Source: Algoriphagus resistens (GTDB lineage Bacteria; Bacteroidota; Bacteroidia; Cytophagales; Cyclobacteriaceae). Taken from it: 64,000 nucleotides of DNA. The translations under genes were made by a program, and so were the position numbers. The DNA lies in contig NZ_LMXN01000015.1 in NCBI RefSeq assembly GCF_001442615.1, positions 1-64,000 on the forward strand. Reading direction: 5' to 3'. Below the pieces are notes generated by a model. The model was given only the letters and a program-made list of their open reading frames with translations, was not told where the DNA came from and ran no database searches. This document shows positions 55,056-64,000 of the stretch, piece by piece; the first letter of the stretch is position 1; each line of letters opens with the position of its first letter.

Positions 55056-55095
55056 CTATAGGCCACATGGAACTCAACGTTGCTGTGGCCCATAG
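55056..55095. terminator. Hairpin between the AKR and Crp/Fnr genes
   Basis: CTATAGGCCACA and TGTGGCCCATAG pair at 11 of 12 positions around a 16-nt loop. It lies 64 bp past the AKR stop and 21 bp before the Crp/Fnr start, so it could be an AKR terminator or a regulator site for the Crp/Fnr gene. Confidence 0.5.
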
Positions 55096-55158
55096 CATAA
55101 ATAACGGCCCATTTAGAGCATAAAACCAAAATTAGGTTTACTCAATTTTAACCCAAGG

Positions 55159-56157
55159 CTACCTTTCTCCAACCCAGTGCGGGTAGATCATTGGTTGCTT
55201 TGATACCCTATCGAGTTCTTCCAAATCTTTTTCAGACAACGTCAAGTCTGCGGCTTCTAAATTGTCTATCAATTGCTTTTCGTTGCGCGCGCCTACTATC
55301 ACGTTGGAAACGGTGGGATTGTGGAGTAACCAGGCAATAGCTACCTGGGGAATACTTCTGTCGTTTTTTACCGCAATCCGTTCAAGTACATCAACTACAT
55401 CAAAAATAAGCCCATCATTAACCGGAGGGGATCCCAAGTCGCCGCCGGATTTTATCCTGCCTTCTTCCATGGGTTTATTACGTCTGATTTTCCCGGTTAA
55501 GCGCCCCCAACCTAGTGGACTCCATACCATTAGGCCCATGTTTTGATCTTGCAACAGGGGCATCAATTCCTGTTCATAATCCCGCCCGATCAATGAGTAA
55601 TATCCCTGATACACGATGTATTTTTCAAGATTTGATTTCTCAGAAATGGAAAGGGATTTCATCAGTTGCCAGGCCGCCAAATTAGAACAGCCTATGTATC
55701 GTACTTTACCGCTCGAAACCATCCGGTCAAGGGTTCTCAAGGTTTCCTCAACAGGGGTGGTATTATCAAACCCATGCATCAGAAACAAATCGACGTAATC
55801 GGTCTGTAACCTTGTCAAACTGTCTTCCAAAGCCTTGGTTAAGTGGAAACGGGATGACCCTTTGTCGTTCACACCATCCCCCACTTGAAATGTGGCTTTG
55901 GTGGAAATGATGGCATCTTGTCTTCTGCCCTTCAGTGCTTCTCCCAAGACAGACTCTGAATCGCCCTGTGAATAAACGTTGGCCGTATCAAAGAAATTGA
56001 CCCCACGCTCTAAAGAAATATCTATAAGCCGTGAAGCTCCTTTAACATCCGTTTTTCCCCATTTCCCAAAGAATTCATTGGTACCCCCAAAAGTAGCGGT
56101 GCCAAAGCTGAGTACAGGAACTTTTAACCCTGAGTTTCCCAAATTTTTAAATTTCAT
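55159..56157 (-). CDS. Aldo/keto reductase
   Basis: 332 aa, (beta/alpha)8 AKR. The catalytic tetrad is readable: Asp in FFDTANVYS, Tyr in VYSQGDSES, Lys in IISTKATF and His in LFLMHGFDN. NADPH-site segments include GCSNLAAWQL, WSPLGWGRLTG and VIVGARNEKQL. It reduces aldehydes or ketones of unknown nature. It lies between two Crp/Fnr genes on the same strand. Confidence 0.93.
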   Translation of the reverse strand: MKFKNLGNSGLKVPVLSFGTATFGGTNEFFGKWGKTDVKGASRLIDISLERGVNFFDTANVYSQGDSESVLGEALKGRRQDAIISTKATFQVGDGVNDKGSSRFHLTKALEDSLTRLQTDYVDLFLMHGFDNTTPVEETLRTLDRMVSSGKVRYIGCSNLAAWQLMKSLSISEKSNLEKYIVYQGYYSLIGRDYEQELMPLLQDQNMGLMVWSPLGWGRLTGKIRRNKPMEEGRIKSGGDLGSPPVNDGLIFDVVDVLERIAVKNDRSIPQVAIAWLLHNPTVSNVIVGARNEKQLIDNLEAADLTLSEKDLEELDRVSKQPMIYPHWVGER

Positions 56158-56261
56158 GATTCCTTTTTTTCATTTTGGATATACTTAATGATACAAAGAT
56201 CTATCAGTCCACCCGAGGAAGACAGGATGTTCCTCACAGTTTTGGTGTGCGGTTTGTCACA

Positions 56262-56828
56262 CTAATTCAGGCCCAATCGGCTCAGGGTTTCCCTGCTCAC
56301 GCCTAAAAATGAGGCAATCATCGTTTTGGGAAGGCGCTGGATAAGTCCCGGATATTGATCCAATAGATTATGGTATCGGTCTTGGGCTTTACTGCTGATC
56401 AGGCAAAGAACTCTCTTTTGCAGGGCAATGTACCCTGCGGTGGTTTTAACGTGGAAAAAGTGTTCCATTTTAGGGAGTTCTCTGCATAGTTTGATTTTGC
56501 TTTCCAAGGTTAGCGCATAGGTAGTGGTTTCCTCTAGGCAATCGATAGTAAACTTGGAATTGGTACCGTGATGAAATGCTTCCAAATCGGTAATCCACCA
56601 ATTTTCCATAGCGAATTGCACGATGTGCTCTTTTCCCTCAGAAGTGATCCGTGCTGATTTCATCAGTCCTTTTAGGATAAAAAAATTATACTTTACCGAA
56701 TCATCCTGATGCACCACTATTTGATGTTTTTTAAAGGTTTTTAGCCTGAAATGTGACAGTATATAGGTAAACTCATCATCAGTGAGCTGGATGATTTCTT
56801 CTATATGGTCTCTTAAGATTTCTTTCAT
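56262..56828 (-). CDS. Crp/Fnr-family transcriptional regulator (paralogue)
   Basis: 188 aa from the ATG at 56826-56828; the frame is open further up, but that would add an unsupported hydrophobic segment. cNMP-type roll (FKKHQIVVHQDDSVKYNFFILKGLMKSARI, QFAMENWWITDLEAF), dimer helix and HTH (LPKTMIASFLGVSRETLSRLGLN). It shares WWITD, AL/QKR..LI, DRY..L and the HTH layout with the regulator at 54.4 kb. Its effector is unknown; no Fe-S cysteines are visible. Confidence 0.87.
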   Translation of the reverse strand: MKEILRDHIEEIIQLTDDEFTYILSHFRLKTFKKHQIVVHQDDSVKYNFFILKGLMKSARITSEGKEHIVQFAMENWWITDLEAFHHGTNSKFTIDCLEETTTYALTLESKIKLCRELPKMEHFFHVKTTAGYIALQKRVLCLISSKAQDRYHNLLDQYPGLIQRLPKTMIASFLGVSRETLSRLGLN

Positions 56829-56934
56829 CAAATGGTGGAAGTGGATTTTCAAAGTTAAACACAGCAGGATTACTAGGGTAGAACACCCTATAAATATAGG
56901 ATTATCCTCAATGATGCCAGAAATCATTCTCTTT

Positions 56935-57130
56935 GATTTACTTGGCTTACTTCATTTCTGTCGAGGACAACAAAGTAGCCTCAGTTACATTTATGTGGGC
57001 TAATGTGATGCGTGCCTTCTAAGTGAATACCCAAGTGGATCAGAAACTAGAACAATTCAAAGGCATATTCTAAAATTGTTTTTCCCAAAGAAAATACCAA
57101 AGTCCGGAGTTGATTCAGACATTTTTTAAT
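56935..57130 (+). pseudogene. 3' remnant of a DUF2911 gene with its terminator
   Basis: It matches the end of the intact DUF2911 gene (45.77-45.95 kb) base for base over long stretches: TTCATTTCTG.CGAGGACAAC, TTTATGTGGGC, CAATTCAAAGGCATATTCTA. A TAA created in place of ATG (near 57020) and other changes abolish the frame; the terminator copy has lost most of its stem. No start or signal peptide remains. Confidence 0.85.
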
Positions 57131-57252
57131 GTATAAGGAATTATAATATGAAATACGCTTCTTTGCCAGTAGGTTAATTGGTTTCGGCTTGCTGCCCTTC
57201 GGAGGTGGGCGCTCGGCCACTGGATTTGAGAGTTTCAATTTAATTTTGCCCC

Positions 57253-57831
57253 ATGTACAGATTTTGCTTCCTTTCCTGTTTCTTTATTTATTCTTGCAGT
57301 CACGGCAAGTATCTTTCAAATGAAGAAGATTCAAAATTGATTTCAGAACTAATAGGAAAATTTATAGTACGTGATTCGCTTAACCAATCCGGAACAATTA
57401 ATAACAATTTATTGGCCTACGAATATTATGAGCAAGAAAATATCGAAGATGGATACGCTGTTCCTCCACCCTACTATACTAGCTCGAAAAATGAATTTGA
57501 TTTTATCAATTCAGTTGAATTGAATACATTTTTTCATGATTCTGCTTCTATAGCTCATATTAAGCATCAACTATTGAATTCTAAGAAGATCGCTAAAAAA
57601 TATAAACTAAGCACTTTGGACATAGTCAAACTAGGGGTTAAAAATAGGGATCCGAATTCATGGTACTCTTTTTTTCTTCCCATATTCAATGCTGACTCCT
57701 CTGCTGTTTATCTGCAATACGATTTCTATGCCAATGGTTTAGGAGGTTACGGAGAAGGTAATGGAGCAATTTTCTTAAAGAAAAATGGGGAATGGGAATA
57801 TCAGGATTTCATCCCGGGCTGGATAAGATGA
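57253..57831 (+). CDS. Hypothetical lipoprotein
   Basis: 192 aa. A short signal MYRFCFLSCFFIYSC gives a lipobox-like Cys at 15. The rest is mixed alpha/beta with no recognised motif (LLAYEYYEQENIEDGYAVPPPYYTSSKN split over a loop; DSSAVYLQYDFYANGLGGYGEGNGAIFLKKNGEW near the C-terminus resembles secreted proteins that carry a small beta hairpin). A TAATTTTG just upstream looks like a -7 element but lies only 4 bp before the ATG. Function unknown. Confidence 0.65.
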   Translation: MYRFCFLSCFFIYSCSHGKYLSNEEDSKLISELIGKFIVRDSLNQSGTINNNLLAYEYYEQENIEDGYAVPPPYYTSSKNEFDFINSVELNTFFHDSASIAHIKHQLLNSKKIAKKYKLSTLDIVKLGVKNRDPNSWYSFFLPIFNADSSAVYLQYDFYANGLGGYGEGNGAIFLKKNGEWEYQDFIPGWIR

Positions 57832-57993
57832 ATTGGTGTCCTAACTTTCTCAATCTCATCTTAAAATAGGATCAAATCACGTTATAAAATAACCAAAGAA
57901 TACATAAAGAGCTCTATGATTCTGTCTCATGAATCTTGACTCCTGCTTCTTTTTCTATCTTACTGTAACTGTAAACTTATAATTGATCACTTT

Positions 57994-60420
57994 TTACTCG
58001 CTCTTCAATGTTTTCACGGGATTTGCACGGACGCTCTTATAGGTTTGGAAGAAAATCGTAGCCAAAGCCAATCCGAAGCAGGCCAGTGTTGCAAGCAAAA
58101 CCACCCAAATCTCAATTCCTGTTCTGTAGGCAAATTCCTCAAGCCATCGCTTCATAAATAGCAGCGCCAGTGGCACTGCGATCAGCATGGAAATCAAGAT
58201 CAATTTGAAATAGGAAGCAGAAAGCATCAGGAAAATCTCAGGCAAAGTCGCTCCAAACACCTTTCTTATACCAATCTCCTTGTTTCTCAACTCAGTGGTA
58301 TAAGCCGTCAATCCAAATAAGCCCAAACAAGCAATGATAATCGAAATTCCCGTCAACACCTGAAGCAGGTTCGCCATTTTCATTTCAGACTGATAGACTC
58401 TTCCGAAATCCTCATCCAAGAAACTGTAATTCATCGGCACACGTGGTTCAAATTGCTTCCAGGCCAACTCCAACTCATCCACTCCTGCCTCGATGTTTCC
58501 ACCCTGAATCTTTACAGAAATGTAGTCTCTAAGGAAGTAATCGTGCATGTATTCTATCACGAGCGGTTTAATCTCATTCCGAAAAGATTCAAAATTAAAA
58601 TCTTCTACCATCCCCACGACTTCAAGCGTGGCTTCGTCATTCTCCCCTTCGTTTTTCATTACCAACTGACCGATGGGATCATCCAAAATACCAAGTTGCT
58701 TTGCAGCCATTTCGTTGATTACAATTTTGTTTTTGTCCGCACCTGATGTTTCTCCAAAGTTGCGTCCCTTCAGAAGCTTGAACTGATAGGTCTCCAGATA
58801 GGAAGCATCCGCTTCATACCAATTCATTCCCTGTTCCAGATCGTTTGTAGGGACGTTGAAAGAACGCATCTGGAACTGGCCTGACATGGGAATTCCCGTA
58901 GAAAAGCTCAGTGCCTGTACATTCGAGCTGGACACAAAATGCCCTTTGAAATCCTCTCTTTGTGAATTTTGGATTTCCCCGTCATTATGAATGATCACCA
59001 ATTGATCCCGATCATAGCCTGGATCAGAATTTTGGATAAAACTCATCTGACGTTGAACCAGCAGTGTACAGATAATCAGCGTAAGTGAAGTAGCAAACTG
59101 AAATACCACCAGTCCATTGCGGAAACTGTGACTGTTTTTCCCAACAGATAATTGCCTTCTGATGATCTGAAGCGGCTTAAAAGAAGAAAGATAGAATGCA
59201 GGGTAAAAACCTGACAACAGCGTCAGGATTACCACCAAAGCCGGACATATCCACAGGATCATTTCATTTGTGTAGAGATTGAACTGTAAGTTTTTACCGG
59301 TTAGTTGATTGAAGGCCCCATTACTGAGAGATACGACTACCAATGAAATGGATACACTGATCAGCACCAATAGGCAAGCTTCGGTGAGAAACTGATAGAT
59401 GAGTTGGGACTTCCGTGATCCCATTACTTTACGTACCCCCACTTCCATAGAGCGAAGTCCAGCTTTGGCAGTAGCCAAATTCATAAAATTAATACAGGCC
59501 AAAAGCAGCACAAATGCCGCCACTAAGGAGAAAATGTAAATGTAACTCTGGTAGCCATTTGCCTCGTGCTCGCGGAGCAAATGTGAATGAAGATGAATGT
59601 CCTTCACGGGCATGACTTTCAGGTTGTAACCCGAATTTTCGTCTCCACCCTCCAGCATAGGAATGGCGTAGTTGGTTACGATTTGATCCAGTTTCCCGGC
59701 GACCACATCCAGCTTATCCGATGGGAACTTTGCATAGGTATAAAGTATTGCCCATGACCAGCTTTCCATCTCAAAAATCTCAGCATTCATTCCAGGCTCA
59801 TATACCAGCATATCAAAATGAAAATGCGATTGAGCAGGAATATCTTCCACAACCGCTGAAATCTGCTTTAGGTCTGGGTTATTACTTCCTATCATCAGGC
59901 TCTTTCCCACCATCTCATCAGGCGACTCATCACCAAAGTATTTGTGTCCCAAGCTCTCGGTGATCACAACATTCTTGGAATCTGCCAAGGCTTTCTCTTT
60001 ATTTCCTGCCATCACCTTGAGGTCAAAGACATCAAAAAAGCTAGGTTCCGCATAATAGACTTTTTCCTCCCTAAAAACCTGATCCTTGTTTTGGCCTGAG
60101 CCTGGCTGTATGGTGAAATCATTCCATTTCAACAGTCTAGTGACTGCTTCTACCTCAGGAATATCTGCTTGAATCCTCGGCCCAAGGGATGGCGGCGCGG
60201 TGGCATAGCTAGCTGTACTATAATCTCCCCAGTGCGATGTAATCCGAAAAACCGATTCAGCATCTGGATAAAAGCGGTCGTAATTTACCTCATCCTGAAT
60301 GAAGAGCAAAACCATCAAAAAACCCGAAATCCCCATCGTCAACCCTAATACATTGAGAACTGTGTAAAGTCTGTTCTTCTTCAGAACTCTCCATCCGATT
60401 TTAAGGTAGTTTTTCCACAT
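57994..60420 (-). CDS. FtsX/MacB-type ABC transporter permease
   Basis: 808 aa. N-terminal membrane helix (TVLNVLGLTMGISGFLMVLLFI), a MacB-type periplasmic core (about 45-260), a three-helix block about 285-430, a second periplasmic core, and a final FtsX domain with helices (LLQVLTGISIIIACLGLFGLTAYTTELRNKEIGIRKVFGAT split at the coupling loop, and FKLILISMLIAVPLALLFM). Starts MWKNYLKI like its neighbours. No ATPase gene lies next to it. Such permeases export lipoproteins, peptides or drugs, or act in signalling; no clue to which. Confidence 0.92.
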   Translation of the reverse strand: MWKNYLKIGWRVLKKNRLYTVLNVLGLTMGISGFLMVLLFIQDEVNYDRFYPDAESVFRITSHWGDYSTASYATAPPSLGPRIQADIPEVEAVTRLLKWNDFTIQPGSGQNKDQVFREEKVYYAEPSFFDVFDLKVMAGNKEKALADSKNVVITESLGHKYFGDESPDEMVGKSLMIGSNNPDLKQISAVVEDIPAQSHFHFDMLVYEPGMNAEIFEMESWSWAILYTYAKFPSDKLDVVAGKLDQIVTNYAIPMLEGGDENSGYNLKVMPVKDIHLHSHLLREHEANGYQSYIYIFSLVAAFVLLLACINFMNLATAKAGLRSMEVGVRKVMGSRKSQLIYQFLTEACLLVLISVSISLVVVSLSNGAFNQLTGKNLQFNLYTNEMILWICPALVVILTLLSGFYPAFYLSSFKPLQIIRRQLSVGKNSHSFRNGLVVFQFATSLTLIICTLLVQRQMSFIQNSDPGYDRDQLVIIHNDGEIQNSQREDFKGHFVSSSNVQALSFSTGIPMSGQFQMRSFNVPTNDLEQGMNWYEADASYLETYQFKLLKGRNFGETSGADKNKIVINEMAAKQLGILDDPIGQLVMKNEGENDEATLEVVGMVEDFNFESFRNEIKPLVIEYMHDYFLRDYISVKIQGGNIEAGVDELELAWKQFEPRVPMNYSFLDEDFGRVYQSEMKMANLLQVLTGISIIIACLGLFGLTAYTTELRNKEIGIRKVFGATLPEIFLMLSASYFKLILISMLIAVPLALLFMKRWLEEFAYRTGIEIWVVLLATLACFGLALATIFFQTYKSVRANPVKTLKSE

Positions 60421-60430
60421 GGTTTGCTAT

Positions 60431-60456
60431 TGAAAGATTTGAAAGATTGAAAGATT
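60431..60456. repeat. TGAAAGATT short tandem repeat
   Basis: Three near-identical 8-9-mers (TGAAAGATTTGAAAGAT then TGAAAGATT) just upstream of the permease start on its 5' side. Similar micro-repeats lie before cysS and near 62975. They have no clear role. Confidence 0.6.
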
Positions 60457-60578
60457 CGTTTTATCCGTCATTGGTAGAGAGCTAGTACTATTTTTCGAAA
60501 TAACAAACAGGTTTCTTATCCCTCTGTCGTTCGCAATAACCTAAATCACCAATCGTATATCCGAAATCATAAATACCC

Positions 60579-62939
60579 TTACTCGCTTTTCAGTGTCTCG
60601 GCAGGATTTACCAACGCTGCTTTGATCGCCTGAGAGCTCACAGTCAACAGTGCAATCAAAAGTGTAATTCCACCAGTCCATAAGAACACAGTCCAGTTTA
60701 TGCTGGTCCTATAGGCAAATGTCTCAAGCCAGTCATTCATGAAATACCAAGTTGCAGGGATGGCGATGATCACAGAAATGAATACCAATTTGGTAAATTC
60801 TGAAGAGATCAAGCCTACCACGCTGGTCACAGAAGCCCCCATGACTTTGCGTACAGAGATTTCCTTTTTTCTTCGTTCAGCGATGAAAGTAGCCAAACCG
60901 AAAAGTCCCATACAGGATATTATTACAGCCAAACCTGTGAAGAGCGAGGTCAGCTTAGCTGTTCGCTCTTGAGAACTGAATTTACGGGCATGCTCCTGAT
61001 CCACAAACTTATACTCAAAAGGTGAATCGGGATTAAACTTATCAAAAACCGTCTCTACATTGGCCAAAGAATTTCTATAGTCTCCACCCTCCGAAAATCG
61101 AATATGAATGAAGTTCAGGTTCCGTTTTGGTCCCATCACCATAATAGGAATTACCTCATCAAAAGGTGATTCCATAATAAAATCCTTGACTACCCCCACT
61201 ATGGTAAACTCATATGAATCGTCCTTAATTACCTGACCTATAGGATCTTCAAAACCCATAATTTTCGCAGCTTTTTCATTGACTACTGCCGAAAGACTAT
61301 CACCTGGATAGGTATAAACATCGATATCCCTACCTGCAATCAGCTCCATTCCTGCCGTTTTCACCAAGTTGGCATCAGTTCCCATTCGACTAATTATTGG
61401 CCTGAACTCAGGGTCTTTACCCTGCCATTCCATCCCATCTGTATCAGAATGGATATTCGTCAAGGGAGAAAAAGTATAACTCACTTCGGCCACTTCAGGA
61501 AGTGCAAGCAATTCATTTCGGAGTGCAGCTTTATTCTCTCTCATATTTTGAGTTACCGTATGAAAAATCAGATTCTCTTTAGTAATCCCCAAGTCTCTAT
61601 TTTGGACAAATGTCATCTGGTCTTGCACAATCCATACACTTGAAATCAAAATGACTACCACCGCAAATTGAAACACAACCAAGACTTCCCGGGGCTTCAA
61701 TCCAAAACTTCTTTTTGAATTCATTTTGGACTTGAAAACCACAGTCGGTTTATAGGAACTTAATAAAAATGCAGGATAGCTTCCAGCCAATATTCCTGTC
61801 ACAAAGACATAAACCATAGAAATTCCCCAGAAAAAAGGCTGGGTAAATGGACTCTCCAATTCCTGTCCTACCAGATCTTTAAATCCTGAAAAAGATACCG
61901 AAACAACGAAAAGGGCTAATAAATAAGCCGCAAGAGCGATTAGCACAGATTCAGCCAAGAACTGTCCTACCAGCATTCCTTTGCCGGCTCCTGAGATCTT
62001 TCTAATTCCCACTTCTTTAGATCGCCTATCACTTTGAGCAGTACTCAGATTCACGAAATTGATGGCAGCGATGAGCAAGACTATAATGGAAACTATCCCA
62101 AACATCCAGATCATTTCAATTTTGCCACCAACAGACTTCCCATTTTCAAACTTCGAATACAGATGCAGGTTCCTAATTGGAAAAAGGAAATCAGAAACTT
62201 CATCCATTTCTGAATTTTTCGCCGTGAAGTCTATAAACTTTTCATTAAATGAAGCAAGGTCTGTCCCTTTAGTTAACATAGTAAAAGTGCGGTGAGAATT
62301 ATTCCCCCAGGAGTCACCCACCCAGCCCAATACTTTCAGCTTCTCAAAAGGTAAAAATGCCGTAAAAGGGAAGTCTGTGTTTTTAGGCAAATCTTTAATA
62401 ATGGCCTTGACTTCAAAGTCCATTTGCTTTTCCACTGTGACGGTTTTACCCATAGCCGGAGCAACCCCAAATAGCTTTTTTGCCACAGACTCTGTCAACA
62501 CAATATTTCCCGGCTCTGTCAATGAAGCTACAGGATCACCTTCCAATGCTTCGAAACTAAACATCTTAAAAAAGCCCGGATCGGTAAAAGTGGTTTCTTC
62601 GTAAAAATTATTTTCTCCTACCGTTAAGAGTTGCTCACCCCATTCTGTGATTCTCGCTACCTCTTCCACCTCCGGAAACTGCTCTTTCATAGCAGGTGCG
62701 TAGGGTGCAGGGGTATAATCCCAGGTGAACACCTCACCTTGCATTTCAGCGTTTCTCCAGTTCGCATAGACTCGATCCGAATTCTCGTGAAAGCGGTCAA
62801 CAGACATCTCGAATTGTACCCAAATAAGAATCAATATCGAGGCAGCCATACCGATTCCCAGTCCGGCTATATTGATAAATGCATATCCCTTACTTCTGGT
62901 GATATTTCTCCAGGCGATTTTAAGGTAGTTTTTCCACAT
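60579..62939 (-). CDS. FtsX/MacB-type ABC transporter permease (paralogue)
   Basis: 786 aa, same architecture as the permease 158 bp downstream: start MWKNYLKIAWRNITRSKGYAFINIAGLGIGMA, MacB-type core, membrane block (IVSIIVLLIAAINFVNLSTAQSDRRSKEVGIRKI split at the coupling loop), second core, and a final FtsX domain (GLAVIISCMGLFGLATFIAERRKKEISVRKVMGAS). The two proteins are clear paralogues. No nearby ATPase. It is read toward the lower-coordinate permease on the same strand. Confidence 0.92.
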   Translation of the reverse strand: MWKNYLKIAWRNITRSKGYAFINIAGLGIGMAASILILIWVQFEMSVDRFHENSDRVYANWRNAEMQGEVFTWDYTPAPYAPAMKEQFPEVEEVARITEWGEQLLTVGENNFYEETTFTDPGFFKMFSFEALEGDPVASLTEPGNIVLTESVAKKLFGVAPAMGKTVTVEKQMDFEVKAIIKDLPKNTDFPFTAFLPFEKLKVLGWVGDSWGNNSHRTFTMLTKGTDLASFNEKFIDFTAKNSEMDEVSDFLFPIRNLHLYSKFENGKSVGGKIEMIWMFGIVSIIVLLIAAINFVNLSTAQSDRRSKEVGIRKISGAGKGMLVGQFLAESVLIALAAYLLALFVVSVSFSGFKDLVGQELESPFTQPFFWGISMVYVFVTGILAGSYPAFLLSSYKPTVVFKSKMNSKRSFGLKPREVLVVFQFAVVVILISSVWIVQDQMTFVQNRDLGITKENLIFHTVTQNMRENKAALRNELLALPEVAEVSYTFSPLTNIHSDTDGMEWQGKDPEFRPIISRMGTDANLVKTAGMELIAGRDIDVYTYPGDSLSAVVNEKAAKIMGFEDPIGQVIKDDSYEFTIVGVVKDFIMESPFDEVIPIMVMGPKRNLNFIHIRFSEGGDYRNSLANVETVFDKFNPDSPFEYKFVDQEHARKFSSQERTAKLTSLFTGLAVIISCMGLFGLATFIAERRKKEISVRKVMGASVTSVVGLISSEFTKLVFISVIIAIPATWYFMNDWLETFAYRTSINWTVFLWTGGITLLIALLTVSSQAIKAALVNPAETLKSE

Positions 62940-63333
62940 GGTAGATAATTCTAGGTTGTTCTTAATTCTAGCACTTCATCATTCAGTGTTCATCATTCAA
63001 CATTCAATTTCGCTTGTTGTCAGTTTCGTGTTATCAGGTTGTCGTTGTTAGCCGGCTCTTGTCTTCCGGACCCTTTAATTCCACTTTTATGCCATAAAGA
63101 AAGGCGCAAAACAATTCCCAAAGCTGTAAAAAGTTTAATCACGGAATAACTTCCGAACATTTTTGTCCGACTGCGGTCAATACTTAAGGTTTTCGAAACC
63201 ACAAAGGGTTGGGTTTTTCAACAAGGGTTGTAGCATCTTCCTTCTTTGGAAAAGTTTCAGTTAGTTTCTACAGCTATACTACCCCAGCAAATCATGTTAG
63301 ATTTCCCCAAACTCTTCCAAAAGGCTCAGGTGT
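62940..63333. other. Gap between tandem permease genes
   Basis: No supported open frame. Near 62975-63008 there is a short-period repeat of the CATTCA type (TTCATCATTCAGTGTTCATC then ATTCAACATTCAA). No convincing terminator or promoter was found. Confidence 0.4.
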
Positions 63334-64000
63334 CTATTCACTTTTCAGACTCTTCACAGGATTCACAATAGCAGCAACTATCGCCTGATAGCTCACCGTA
63401 ATCAATGCGATGACAAGAGTAAAGACTCCCGCAATTAAAAACACTGACACACCAAGCTCAATTTTGAATGCAAAGGAATCCAGCCAACCGTCCATCGCAA
63501 ACCAGGCAATTGGTGTAGCCAAGAGAAATGCGGTTCCAACCAGCTTGGCAAAATTGATGGACAAAAGCAGGACGATACTTCCTACTGATGCTCCCAGAAC
63601 TTTACGGACACCGATTTCCTTGGTTCTCAAAAAAGCAGTATAGGAAGCCAGCCCAAACAACCCAATACATGCAATCAAGATCGCAAGCATGGAAAACACC
63701 CCCAAAATCTTGCTTGAAGTTTGCTCATTTTTGTATAACTCCGCCATACTATTATCCAAAAAGTAATACGATAAAGGAACTCCATCAGCCTGTGCTGCCC
63801 ATTTTTCTGCCAATGATTGCACCACTTCACCCTGTCGGTCCGATGCATATCTGATCGCCAAAAAATTGGTGAAACCAGCTGGGTTTTTGGTGTTGAAAAT
63901 AGCTAAAGGTGTCACCTTGCTGTGCAATGATTCGAAATTAAAATCCTCAACTACTCCTATCACAGTAAGCTTCGTAGTTACATTTTCCCCGCCAATGGCA
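63334..64000 (-). CDS. FtsX/MacB-type ABC transporter permease (5' partial)
   Basis: The frame is open to the window edge, giving 221 residues of the C-terminal half: the end of the periplasmic core (ENVTTKLTVIGVVEDFNFESLHSK around a GTG that is not a start) and the final FtsX domain (LGVFSMLAILIACIGLFGLASYTAFLRTKEIGVRKVLGAS split at the coupling loop). Paralogous to the two permeases downstream; the N-terminus lies outside the window. Third member of the tandem set. Confidence 0.9.
   Translation of the reverse strand, partial: AIGGENVTTKLTVIGVVEDFNFESLHSKVTPLAIFNTKNPAGFTNFLAIRYASDRQGEVVQSLAEKWAAQADGVPLSYYFLDNSMAELYKNEQTSSKILGVFSMLAILIACIGLFGLASYTAFLRTKEIGVRKVLGASVGSIVLLLSINFAKLVGTAFLLATPIAWFAMDGWLDSFAFKIELGVSVFLIAGVFTLVIALITVSYQAIVAAIVNPVKSLKSE

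Overview
The window looks like chromosomal DNA of a marine or aquatic Bacteroidota, most likely a Cyclobacteriaceae-type heterotroph (Algoriphagus/Echinicola-like). This is inferred from a SusC/SusD outer-membrane pair, many lipoproteins, TAnnTTTG-type -7 promoter elements, weak Shine-Dalgarno sequences, tandem FtsX/MacB-type permeases and DUF2911/DUF3823 proteins. No rRNA, tRNA or CRISPR array was seen.

Layout. 0-6.3 kb: the 3' end of an Ada-like zinc-binding protein gene, then a minus-strand SUS operon (susC-like, susD-like, DUF3823 lipoprotein) ending in a good terminator. 7-12 kb: small envelope proteins and a TPR histidine kinase/NarL-type regulator pair. 12-23 kb: housekeeping and sugar genes, namely purH, cysS, an M28/glutaminyl-cyclase-like lipoprotein, a LacI regulator with galK, and a giant ThuA/sorbosone-dehydrogenase/PKD/cytochrome c protein. 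23.8-25.5 kb: an IS200/IS605-type element carrying only tnpB. That tnpB is intact except for two in-frame amber codons, and it has a long dyad-rich leader. 25.5-30.6 kb: NIPSNAP, GNAT, SMP-30 and sulfatase genes.

30.6-40 kb is a coherent L-rhamnose island: a sugar isomerase on the minus strand and, divergently, a fused rhamnulose-phosphate aldolase/lactaldehyde dehydrogenase, a GntR regulator, an FGGY kinase and lutABC. Together these could take L-rhamnose to DHAP and L-lactate, and then lactate to pyruvate. 40-48.5 kb: a membrane histidine kinase, VOC, NHL, TIM-barrel, geranylgeranyl-reductase-like, DUF2911, DJ-1/PfpI, cupin and AraC genes.

48.6-57.2 kb is a redox and regulator region: SDR, OYE-like, NAD(P)-dependent, flavin and aldo/keto reductases, interleaved with two HxlR and two Crp/Fnr regulators. 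It shows clear traces of duplication and decay: a Crp/Fnr 3' remnant, an OYE 5' remnant, a DUF2911 3' remnant, and a four-unit array of a roughly 92-bp dyad repeat. A fifth copy of that repeat sits about 48 kb away, exactly in the susD/DUF3823 spacer. 58-64 kb: three tandem FtsX/MacB-type permeases, the last cut by the window end.

The best candidates for something undescribed are the dispersed 92-bp dyad repeat, in which a stem shows paired base changes between copies, and the tnpB element with its twin Tyr-to-amber codons and structured leader. All assignments are from reading the sequence; no database search was run.
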